From positions 1-7,290 of the forward strand of contig JAUUZS010000209.1 in assembly GCA_030589835.1 (NCBI GenBank): 7,290 nt of DNA, in the 5' to 3' direction. The stretch comes from Cyclobacteriaceae bacterium (lineage in GTDB: Bacteria > Bacteroidota > Bacteroidia > Cytophagales > Cyclobacteriaceae). Below, one piece after another: positions 1 through 4,781 of this stretch. Within the stretch, counting starts at the first letter, position 1. Each line of letters opens with the position of its first letter. Position numbers and translations under genes: made by a program. The notes beneath the pieces were generated by a model that made no database searches, had not been told where the DNA came from, and saw only the letters and a list, made by a program, of their open reading frames with translations.

Positions 1-903
1 ACGGTTGAATACCGTTTTTAGTTTTTCTTCTGAAGCTTTGATGAATGCTTCATTGAATACACCTTTTTCCATGGCCAGTAAAGCTTCATGATAGGATTGC
101 GTGACAATTTTTACGTACTCCGGCGAACGGCCTCTTCCTTCGATTTTCAGTATTTTTACTCCTGTATCAATAATTTTATCCAAAAAGGGAAGTGTGAACA
201 AGTCTTTCGGAGACATGATATATTCATGATCCACGTTGAGCTTTTCATTGGATTCAAGATCCGTCACCTCATAGCCTTTTCGGCATATCTGCCGGCATGC
301 CCCCCGGTTGGCTGAGTTGTTGCTTTGATGCAAGCTAAGATAACATTTACCAGAAATGGCCATACACAGTGCGCCATGAATGAAGACCTCAATACGCACG
401 AGCTCACCACCAGGCCCTTTGATGTCCTCTTTTTCGATGTGTTCACAAATGTGCTTCATCTGGTCGGTACTCAATTCCCTTGCGAGCACCAGCACATTAG
501 CAAACCCGGAATAAAATTTTACACTTTCAATGTTGCTGATGTTCGCCTGGGTGGAAATGTGCAAAGGGATGTCATGGCTACGGACGATGTTAATCACGGC
601 AGGATCAGCAGCAATAATAGCTGAAATTCCTGCTTCTTTGGCCTTAACGACCAAATGTTGCATGTCACCGAGTTCGGCATCGTACATCACAATATTGAGT
701 GTGAGGTAGGATTTGATCTGAGCTTTGTGGCAAATTTCGGTGATATTGGGAAGGTCATCAATGGTAAAGTTTTTTGCAGACCCAGAACGCATGTTCAGCT
801 TACCTACTCCAAAATATACCGCATTGGCGCCGCCTTGTATCGCCGCCCTCAATGACTCAAAATCGCCCGCCGGGGCCATTAGTTCTATATCACTCCTCAT
901 CAT
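1..903 (-). CDS. Peptidase U32 family protein (TrhP-like), 3' end beyond window
   Basis: 301 codons are visible, running off the left edge, so the C-terminus is missing. The start is ATG at 903, with a second in-frame ATG at 900; the conserved opening ELMAPAGDFESL follows at residues 7-18. Family hallmarks seen: an alpha/beta barrel-like start with GANAVYFGVGKLNMR (25-39), HISTQANISN (115-124), then HGALCMAISGKCYLSLH (176-192), NRGACRQICR (199-208) and LKIEGRGRS further on. The four cysteines at about 180, 187, 203 and 207 match the clustered Fe-S ligands of U32 proteins. Despite the peptidase name, characterised members (TrhP, RlhA, UbiU/UbiV) take part in prephenate- or Fe-S-dependent hydroxylation of tRNA, rRNA or ubiquinone precursors. 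By general resemblance this one is closest to the TrhP type (tRNA U34 hydroxylation), but that subfamily call is an inference. It is a cytoplasmic protein with no signal peptide. It appears to be transcribed on its own, from a promoter just upstream. Confidence 0.93.
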   Translation of the reverse strand, partial: MMRSDIELMAPAGDFESLRAAIQGGANAVYFGVGKLNMRSGSAKNFTIDDLPNITEICHKAQIKSYLTLNIVMYDAELGDMQHLVVKAKEAGISAIIAADPAVINIVRSHDIPLHISTQANISNIESVKFYSGFANVLVLARELSTDQMKHICEHIEKEDIKGPGGELVRIEVFIHGALCMAISGKCYLSLHQSNNSANRGACRQICRKGYEVTDLESNEKLNVDHEYIMSPKDLFTLPFLDKIIDTGVKILKIEGRGRSPEYVKIVTQSYHEALLAMEKGVFNEAFIKASEEKLKTVFNR

Positions 904-922
904 TGTTTTTAGAATTAATCCA

Positions 923-930
923 CAAAAGTA
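923..930 (-). promoter_or_regulatory. Putative Bacteroidota -7 element of the U32 gene
   Basis: On the minus strand TACTTTTG fits TAnnTTTG exactly and ends 20 bp before the ATG at 903, giving a leader of only about 13-16 nt. No clear TTTG -33 box is seen 19-21 bp further upstream, so the assignment rests on the -7 match and its position. Confidence 0.45.
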
Positions 931-1066
931 ATTAAATTTTGAACATGGAAGATTGAATAATTGAATTGGATACAGGTCATTTCAGTAAGAGGTACAAAAT
1001 CAATTGGAAATTGAAGCCACTTCGTGGGAGGTCAATTGCAAATGAATTAAAAACAATTGAACATTT

Positions 1067-1158
1067 GAATAAAGAATTGAGAAATAAAAAAGAGCGCTCT
1101 GAAATGCATTTGAGTTATAGGCTTTTCTTTATTTCATAATTCAATTCTTCCATTATTC
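1067..1158. repeat. Imperfect AT-rich inverted repeat
   Basis: The left arm, 1067-1092 (GAATAAAGAATTGAG then AAATAAAAAAG), is the reverse complement of the right arm, 1122-1158, apart from small insertions in the right arm (for example ATAAT between TTTATTTC and TCAATTC). The inner part contains two perfect palindromes, AGAGCGCTCT (1091-1100) and AAATGCATTT (1102-1111). Confidence 0.5.
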
Positions 1159-1172
1159 AATTCTTCCATAAT
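1141..1172 (+). repeat. Two-copy 16-bp tandem repeat
   Basis: TCAATTCTTCCATTAT (1141-1156) is followed directly by TCAATTCTTCCATAAT (1157-1172), identical at 15 of 16 positions, with a partial third unit starting TCTTC at 1173. A related inverted copy lies at about 943-968. Confidence 0.7.
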
Positions 1173-1508
1173 TCTTCTTTCTACTATTTTAATGTGGATT
1201 AATCAAGTGCTGAAAGCGTAACTGGGGTCTGCTGAGAAAGTCTCAGGTGCCTGCTTCGCCGCCAGGCGGGCATTAGATACTAGCATCCGAAGCGAAGCTG
1301 TCCTTCGTTGCATGAGCGATATTTGTGGACAGATTAAGCTACCCTTTCATGGCGAAAATGGAATGTCGTTTACTTTTTCCCCAAGGCCTTGCCGTTGGGC
1401 TGAAATAAGCTGCCACTTCGTGGCGTGATTGAATTGTCGTTACGCCAGGCACATCATCCCTTCTGCTGAGGGTGTGGGGAGAGGTAATAAAATTACACTT
1501 TGCGTAAC

Positions 1509-1530
1509 CCTGCCTCGCCGGCCAGGCAGG
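1509..1530. repeat. Small G+C-rich palindrome (CCTGCCT/AGGCAGG)
   Basis: A perfect 7-bp stem with an 8-nt loop (CGCCGGCC). Similar but weaker units are at 1249-1267 and in the 3859-3875 region (GCTGCCTCGGCAGGC), which suggests a dispersed intergenic palindrome rather than a gene-specific signal. There is no T-run on either side. Confidence 0.55.
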
Positions 1531-1633
1531 TCTGCGAATACTTTGCGCACCTTTGCGTGATAACCCTTTAATTACGCTGAGTATTGCAATGAAAACCCAA
1601 CGCTATCACATGCCTTTGAAATGCACATTGAAC

Positions 1634-1655
1634 CTCATTTGTTCCGGGAAATGAG
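1634..1655 (-). terminator. Stem-loop just after the DUF4251 gene
   Basis: On the minus strand CTCATTT-CCCGGAAC-AAATGAG forms a perfect 7-bp stem beginning 2 nt after the stop codon. Its position suits transcription termination or mRNA 3'-end protection, but the following bases (GTTCAATG) are not a proper U-tract, so intrinsic termination would be weak. Confidence 0.35.
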
Positions 1656-1657
1656 CA

Positions 1658-2176
1658 TTATTCGTTTTTCTGCAATTCCCGAACAATTCCGGTATAGCTT
1701 ATCGTTTGCCTTTTGCTGCTTGAAACAGAAAGTGAAGCGCTTTCCATTCCTGAAATGGTAAGGGTGCAATTGTAGGAGTCATCTGCTGACTTCGTCGTAA
1801 ACCCGATAATGATCCTTCTTTTTTTATCGTTTTCCTGTACACTAAAATTTTCCATCGGCCCCTCAAATTTCACTCCTCCGTCACTGTTGGAATACCCACC
1901 ACTAAATGCCCTGCCAAAATAAGGCATGCTAGCATGCGCTTTTCCACTACTAATCCTTAAATAATTACTCCTGGTGGTCAGATCGATTTGCCGTCCGCTT
2001 TGCGGATTGGCCTTTCTTCCTATGAACTCATATTTTTCTTCCAGAACAAGCTTTTTGATCAAATCATATTGCTCCTGCTTTCTCTTTTCTTTAGCCTCCT
2101 TTTTAGAATTTTGTGCAAATCCGGAGGTCAAGGATAAAAAGAAAATAAATGAGCTTGAGATTATAAAATATTTCAT
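1658..2176 (-). CDS. DUF4251 family secreted protein
   Basis: 172 aa from the ATG at 2176. Residues 1-22 form a Sec signal peptide (basic Lys2, hydrophobic core, ending GFAQ), followed by a Lys/Glu-rich helix (24-48) and a beta-rich domain (about 49-168). The domain shows the DUF4251 landmarks: YEFIGRKANPQSGRQIDL (49-66), PYFGRAFSGGYSNSDGGVKF (85-104) and LSVSSSKRQTISYTGIV (149-165). This family is confined largely to Bacteroidota, and its function is unknown. The protein is probably periplasmic; no Cys follows the signal, so a lipoprotein is not indicated. An upstream ATG at 2248 would add 24 residues and overlap the preceding gene, but it would bury the signal peptide, so it was rejected. 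The gene lies 61 bp after the LamG-OmpA gene on the same strand with no terminator between, so co-transcription is likely, although a near-consensus TAGGTTTA at 2208-2201 could give it a promoter of its own. Confidence 0.88.
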   Translation of the reverse strand: MKYFIISSSFIFFLSLTSGFAQNSKKEAKEKRKQEQYDLIKKLVLEEKYEFIGRKANPQSGRQIDLTTRSNYLRISSGKAHASMPYFGRAFSGGYSNSDGGVKFEGPMENFSVQENDKKRRIIIGFTTKSADDSYNCTLTISGMESASLSVSSSKRQTISYTGIVRELQKNE

Positions 2177-2180
2177 GTCA

Positions 2181-2202
2181 GAATAAAAATGCTTGGTGTA
2201 TA
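2181..2202 (-). promoter_or_regulatory. Leader motif before the DUF4251 start (copy 1)
   Basis: The minus strand reads TATACACCAAGCATTTTTAT, lying 5-26 nt before the ATG at 2176. It is almost the same as the leader of the upstream LamG-OmpA gene at the same distance from its start codon. It could be a translation-initiation element, an operator, or a trace of duplication. It contains no Shine-Dalgarno sequence. Confidence 0.4.
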
Positions 2203-2237
2203 AACCTACGATCCAGAGTTTTTGTTTGAGCTCCGAT

Positions 2238-3578
2238 CTACTTTTCAAGAACTTTAAATTCCACCCTTCGGTTTAACTTCCTGCCCTGCTCCGTGTCATT
2301 TGTAGCTACCGGCGTTGACTCGCCATAACCAATGGCTTCGATTTTATTTATCTGAACTCCATTTCTGTTGAAATACTCCTTAACGGAATTGGCCCTTTTC
2401 TCGGACAAAAGCTTGTTTGCTTCCTCGGAACCAATAGCATCGGTATGTCCTGATATTTCTATTTTTAAACTAGAAAATTTTTCAAAATAGGGCAGTATTC
2501 GATTCAATTCATGAAATGAATCCTGACTGAGGGTGGCCAGACCCGATTCAAAGAAAATGTTGTTAAGCCTGATGGATTGCCCTACTTCAAGAGGAACCAC
2601 AAAAAGATCGCGTTCTATTACTTCATTCAATACCCTATTCCGTGTACTGATAATTTGATTCTCGGACATAAAATTTTCTGTATCCGCAAAAACCCCAAAT
2701 TTATTGCCCAGCGGAAGAATTAATTCGTATGCTGCATCCGGTCCCTGGGTTGCGACTTTTTCATAAATGCTTCCGTCTTTCATGTTTTCAAACACCACCG
2801 TAGCGGGTATGGGTTCATTGGTCTTTTTATTTAATACACGGCCTTTGACATATACTTTTTCACAAACAGCCTTCCCCTGTTGGTAAAGCATATCAATTTC
2901 ATTTGGATATAAAGCCCTTTTATAAATCCTCACTTCATCAAGCCAGCCCCTATAGGGACGGCTTCGTCGATGCACTTGCCTGCCCAGCTTCAAGGATAAT
3001 GGTGACCTGACGTTAATATTTTTTCCTGTCTGTCTTCCAACCTTATCAAGCTGGCCATCAATATAAATCCTGATTTCCCCATTCCTTCTCCACGTGGCCA
3101 CAATATGCTGCCATGTGTCGTAGGCAAGAGCCGATTTACTAAAAATTCCATTTTCCATGGTACCCGGTGAGCTTACTGCCATGATCACTTTGTAGCTGCT
3201 ATTGATCCACAATCCAAAATGGTCTTTATCCGTATCAAAAGCCCATTTTGCCATGATGGTTGCCAGCTGAAGCTCTGATATTTCATCTGGCCGTACCCAA
3301 ACCGAAAGGGTCAATCCACTCCAATTGCCATTAAGCGAGCGGTCATTGCCAAAATCGATATAATCCTGGCCACCCTCGAACCTGTAAGCCATATCGCCAC
3401 ACCTCCCATCTTCGAGGGAAGCGCCGTTGTTTGTGCCATGATTACCCCCTACCATATCGTTAGTATTTTCATCGAATGGGTAGTAGGAGATCAGGCCTCT
3501 TTCCAAATCTGTTTCCTGAGAAAAACCTGGCTGAACGCATGTAGCTGCAATAAAAATAAAGGATAGTAGATGGCGCAT
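2238..3578 (-). CDS. Envelope protein with LamG, regulatory-like and OmpA C-terminal domains
   Basis: 446 aa from the ATG at 3578. A signal peptide (1-21, ending GFSQ) is followed by a LamG/concanavalin-A-like domain (about 29-235: LISYYPFDENTND near its start, the SVWVRPDE strand, and WLDEVRIYKRALYPNEI at its end). Next comes a carboxypeptidase-regulatory-like beta-sandwich (about 241-334: KGRVLNKKTNEPIPATVVF). Last is an OmpA-like peptidoglycan-binding domain (about 335-446: IFFESGLATL, then SGHTDAIGS and LLSEKRANSV). Asp380 and Arg395 correspond to the residues that hold meso-diaminopimelate in OmpA-type domains, and LNRRVEF closes the fold. The expected role is anchoring to peptidoglycan at the periplasmic face of the outer membrane while the LamG part binds carbohydrate or protein; the ligand is unknown. 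An ATG at 3668 would add 30 residues ahead of the signal peptide and was rejected. It is probably the first gene of a two-gene operon with the DUF4251 gene. Confidence 0.92.
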   Translation of the reverse strand: MRHLLSFIFIAATCVQPGFSQETDLERGLISYYPFDENTNDMVGGNHGTNNGASLEDGRCGDMAYRFEGGQDYIDFGNDRSLNGNWSGLTLSVWVRPDEISELQLATIMAKWAFDTDKDHFGLWINSSYKVIMAVSSPGTMENGIFSKSALAYDTWQHIVATWRRNGEIRIYIDGQLDKVGRQTGKNINVRSPLSLKLGRQVHRRSRPYRGWLDEVRIYKRALYPNEIDMLYQQGKAVCEKVYVKGRVLNKKTNEPIPATVVFENMKDGSIYEKVATQGPDAAYELILPLGNKFGVFADTENFMSENQIISTRNRVLNEVIERDLFVVPLEVGQSIRLNNIFFESGLATLSQDSFHELNRILPYFEKFSSLKIEISGHTDAIGSEEANKLLSEKRANSVKEYFNRNGVQINKIEAIGYGESTPVATNDTEQGRKLNRRVEFKVLEK

Positions 3579-3580
3579 AT

Positions 3581-3603
3581 CGATAAAAAATCTTTGGTGT
3601 ATA
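3581..3603 (-). promoter_or_regulatory. Leader motif before the LamG-OmpA start (copy 2)
   Basis: The minus strand reads TATACACCAAAGATTTTTTA then TCG, ending just before the ATG at 3578. Compared with the copy at 2181-2202 it differs at two bases plus one extra T within the first 20 positions, and it sits at the same distance from the start codon. Confidence 0.4.
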
Positions 3604-3613
3604 TTATTTTTAT

Positions 3614-3645
3614 GAAATGTACAAATTGGTATGCTAATTATGAAA
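3614..3645 (-). promoter_or_regulatory. Putative promoter of the LamG-OmpA gene
   Basis: On the minus strand TTTC (3645-3642) is followed by 20 bp and then TACATTTC (3621-3614). Each box differs by one base from the Bacteroidota TTTG / TAnnTTTG consensus. The predicted start near 3607 gives a leader of about 29 nt containing the motif shared with the downstream gene. Confidence 0.4.
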
Positions 3646-3771
3646 TTAAGTCTCATCGAAAGGAACATTCATGGCTTTGAAAACGGTCAGTTTCAGATTA
3701 AAGGGCAGTACAAATACATGATTGGTCTTATAGATCAAGATGATGGATGCGATGCTAAAACAAAATGTTGA
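3640..3771 (+). CDS. Doubtful 43-codon ORF, possible gene remnant
   Basis: ATG at 3640 (or in-frame ATG at 3631, 46 codons) to TGA at 3769. The product begins MKLSLIERNIHGF and continues NGQFQIKGQYKYMIGLIDQD, ending in CDAKTKC; the composition looks protein-like rather than random. I do not recognise it. It has AT-rich DNA but no clear ribosome binding site upstream, it overlaps the proposed promoter of the divergent LamG-OmpA gene, and it stops 9 bp before the inverted repeat at 3781. It may be a short peptide gene, the stump of a decayed gene, or chance. Confidence 0.22.
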   Translation: MKLSLIERNIHGFENGQFQIKGQYKYMIGLIDQDDGCDAKTKC

Positions 3772-3780
3772 CAAAAGAAT

Positions 3781-3939
3781 GGGTGTACGATAAAATTTCC
3801 ATTTTACCCCTAAATCCCCTGAAAGAGACCCTCAAAAAGTTCGCTTTTTTGGCTCCGCTGCCTCGGCAGGCTGGCTTGATTGAATGGGGTAAAACAAAAA
3901 ATCGAACTTTTTGGATTGAGGGACTTTTGTCATACACCC
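3781..3939. repeat. 159-bp imperfect inverted-repeat element
   Basis: The terminal arms GGGTGTACGATAAAA (3781-3795) and TTTTGTCATACACCC (3925-3939) are reverse complements at 13 of 15 positions. Inside, CCCTCAAAAAGTTCG (3829-3843) pairs with CGAACTTTTTG...GAGGG (3903-3922, with a small insertion), and TTTTACCCC (3802-3810) is the reverse complement of GGGGTAAAA (3886-3894). The centre holds a small G+C palindrome, GCTGCCTCGGCAGGC. ORFs crossing it on both strands are side effects of the symmetry. No flanking target-site duplication is evident, so it is either a non-autonomous mobile repeat or a structured intergenic repeat. Confidence 0.6.
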
Positions 3940-3953
3940 CGAAGATTAGGTCA

Positions 3954-3984
3954 TTTGCAAAAGGTAAAAAAGGTATTACCTTTG
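3954..3984 (+). promoter_or_regulatory. tRNA-Leu promoter
   Basis: TTTG at 3954-3957, a 19-bp spacer, then TACCTTTG at 3977-3984: a full match to the Bacteroidota housekeeping promoter (TTTG-N19-21-TAnnTTTG). Transcription would begin near 3990, about 15 nt before the mature tRNA. Confidence 0.78.
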
Positions 3985-4006
3985 TTGCCCTCACAAATAA
4001 AAAATT

Positions 4007-4090
4007 GCGCACGTGGTGAAACTGGTAGACACGCCAGCTTGAGGGGCTGGTGCTCTCACGGGCGTGGAGGTTCGACTCCTCTCGTGCGCA
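4007..4090 (+). tRNA. tRNA-Leu (anticodon GAG)
   Basis: 84 nt with a complete cloverleaf. The acceptor stem GCGCACG (4007-4013) pairs with CGTGCGC (4083-4089), and A4090 is the discriminator base. The anticodon stem CCAGC/GCTGG (4034-4038/4046-4050) encloses the loop TTGAGGG with anticodon GAG at 4041-4043, reading CUC and CUU. A 15-nt variable arm (4051-4065) makes it a class II tRNA, as expected for leucine. The T arm is GGAGG-TTCGACT-CCTCT (4066-4082) with one G-U pair. CCA is not encoded. It has its own promoter and terminator, so it is a single-gene unit. Confidence 0.97.
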
Positions 4091-4116
4091 CTGATAAGTT
4101 TCACAAACTATCCTTA

Positions 4117-4147
4117 CCCTTCAGAATTTGACTCTGAAGGGTTTTTT
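4117..4147 (+). terminator. Intrinsic terminator of the tRNA-Leu unit
   Basis: A perfect 9-bp stem, CCCTTCAGA (4117-4125) with TCTGAAGGG (4133-4141), a 7-nt loop, and then TTTTTTG. It lies 26 nt beyond the mature tRNA end. Confidence 0.93.
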
Positions 4148-4303
4148 GTTTCTATACCATTCACAATTAATTTTATGATTAGCAATTGCCAGTCGAATTG
4201 CTATTGGTTTATGTTATTCTGCAAAGGCATTGCTTCTAAAATGAATCATGACAAGAGGATTAATGCCTATTTTGTTATTGGCCACAGATAAATATCCATA
4301 TAA

Positions 4304-4426
4304 TTATTCTAGCACTTCTTTTAAATATTTTATCACCGCCTGAGCTACAACAAGATCGTTTTGCCAATTTGTTTTACGATCCCCTACGAGATAAAAAGCA
4401 TAATATCCTGGCAATGAATATAATAG
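4304..4426 (-). pseudogene. Possible C-terminal remnant of an unrecognised gene
   Basis: A 40-codon open frame follows a TGA at 4429-4427 and ends at TAA (4306-4304). It reads LLYSLPGYYAFYLVGDRKTN then WQNDLVVAQAVIKYLKEVLE. The second part has the regular spacing of an amphipathic C-terminal helix and balanced composition, unlike the surrounding noise. It has no ATG, and an A8 run lies just upstream on the coding strand (T8 at 4433-4440). No continuation is visible in another frame. The family was not recognised, and chance remains possible. Confidence 0.25.
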
Positions 4427-4476
4427 TCACGATTTTTTTTCTAAATTAGCTTAAGGGACAACGCAACAATGCCCTT

Positions 4477-4490
4477 TGGCAATATTGCCA
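4477..4490. repeat. Perfect 14-bp palindrome
   Basis: TGGCAATATTGCCA is self-complementary. It sits in a patch that also holds CTGGCCAG (4524-4531) and the hairpin ATTGT-TACAC-ACAAT (4549-4563). It could be an operator-like site or part of a dispersed repeat; there is no evidence for a particular regulator. Confidence 0.5.
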
Positions 4491-4781
4491 GGCGATAAGC
4501 GGCACAGTGGCGCCTAAAACCTTCTGGCCAGATAAGCAGACAGAAAGGATTGTTACACACAATGGTAAATAATAATTGAATTTTATATGCACTGTTATTG
4601 TAAACTGGGTTCTTGAAAGCACCAGGTGTACACCATAACTATGACACATAAAATTGCAATGTATTGTGACTACAAAGTCGATTCAATAAGATAGGGTTTT
4701 AGCGGTCTTTATACTTGAGCGCTATTAGCTGAAAATAAAGATCCGGCTAAGATTACATATATAACTACTAACATCACCAAT

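Larger units (their letters stand above)
904..1657. other. Gene-free, repeat-rich intergenic region
   Basis: No convincing ORF is seen on either strand in these 754 bp. The left half (about 940-1200) is AT-rich and built from variations on GAATTGAATAATGGAA in both orientations. The right half (about 1200-1570) carries short G+C-rich hairpins: CTGAGA/TCTCAG at 1232-1246, GCCTG/CAGGC at 1249-1267, GCCAC/GTGGC at 1412-1424 and CCTGCCT/AGGCAGG at 1509-1530. The heptamer CTTTGCG occurs three times (1498, 1541, 1551). A copy close to the 1412 hairpin (GCCACTTCGTGGG) lies at 1016-1028. The region separates the promoter of the U32 gene from the 3' end of the DUF4251 gene. Such mosaics of small palindromes are common between genes in Bacteroidota. 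Confidence 0.7.
4148..4781. other. Gene-poor intergenic region after tRNA-Leu
   Basis: 634 bp, mostly AT-rich, with no complete convincing gene. It contains a possible 40-codon gene remnant on the minus strand (4304-4426) and a G+C-richer patch with several palindromes (about 4445-4563). An open frame of 67 codons on the minus strand over that patch (4446-4649) has no family resemblance that I recognise and was not called. The last 70 bp form the leader of the next gene, with TATACTTG at 4710-4717 (one mismatch to TAnnTTTG) as a weak -7 candidate and no clear -33 box. Confidence 0.6.

Noticed and set aside
88..855. Several plus-strand ORFs of 60-100 codons
   Set aside because: They lie opposite the U32 gene, whose minus-strand translation matches a known family throughout.
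1231..1335. RNase P RNA-like words (GAGAAAGTC ... GACAGA)
   Set aside because: The spacing is about 100 nt instead of about 300, and the other universally conserved RNase P segments are missing.
1221..1350. TPP riboswitch resemblance (GGGGT..CTGAGA...ACCCTTT)
   Set aside because: The GAACCTGAT and GCGTAGGGA-type segments that normally follow are absent, there is no room for the P3 stem, and no thiamine gene is near.
3755..4131. ORFs of 83-85 codons on both strands across the inverted repeat and tRNA
   Set aside because: They run through an inverted repeat and the tRNA gene, and their translations show no domain pattern.
4446..4649. 67-codon minus-strand ORF
   Set aside because: Another minus-strand frame is equally open here, the composition is not protein-like for this genome, and no start signals are seen.
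4007..4781. tRNA-Leu as an integration (att) site for an island
   Set aside because: No integrase gene is visible and I saw no repeat of the tRNA 3' end further right in the window.
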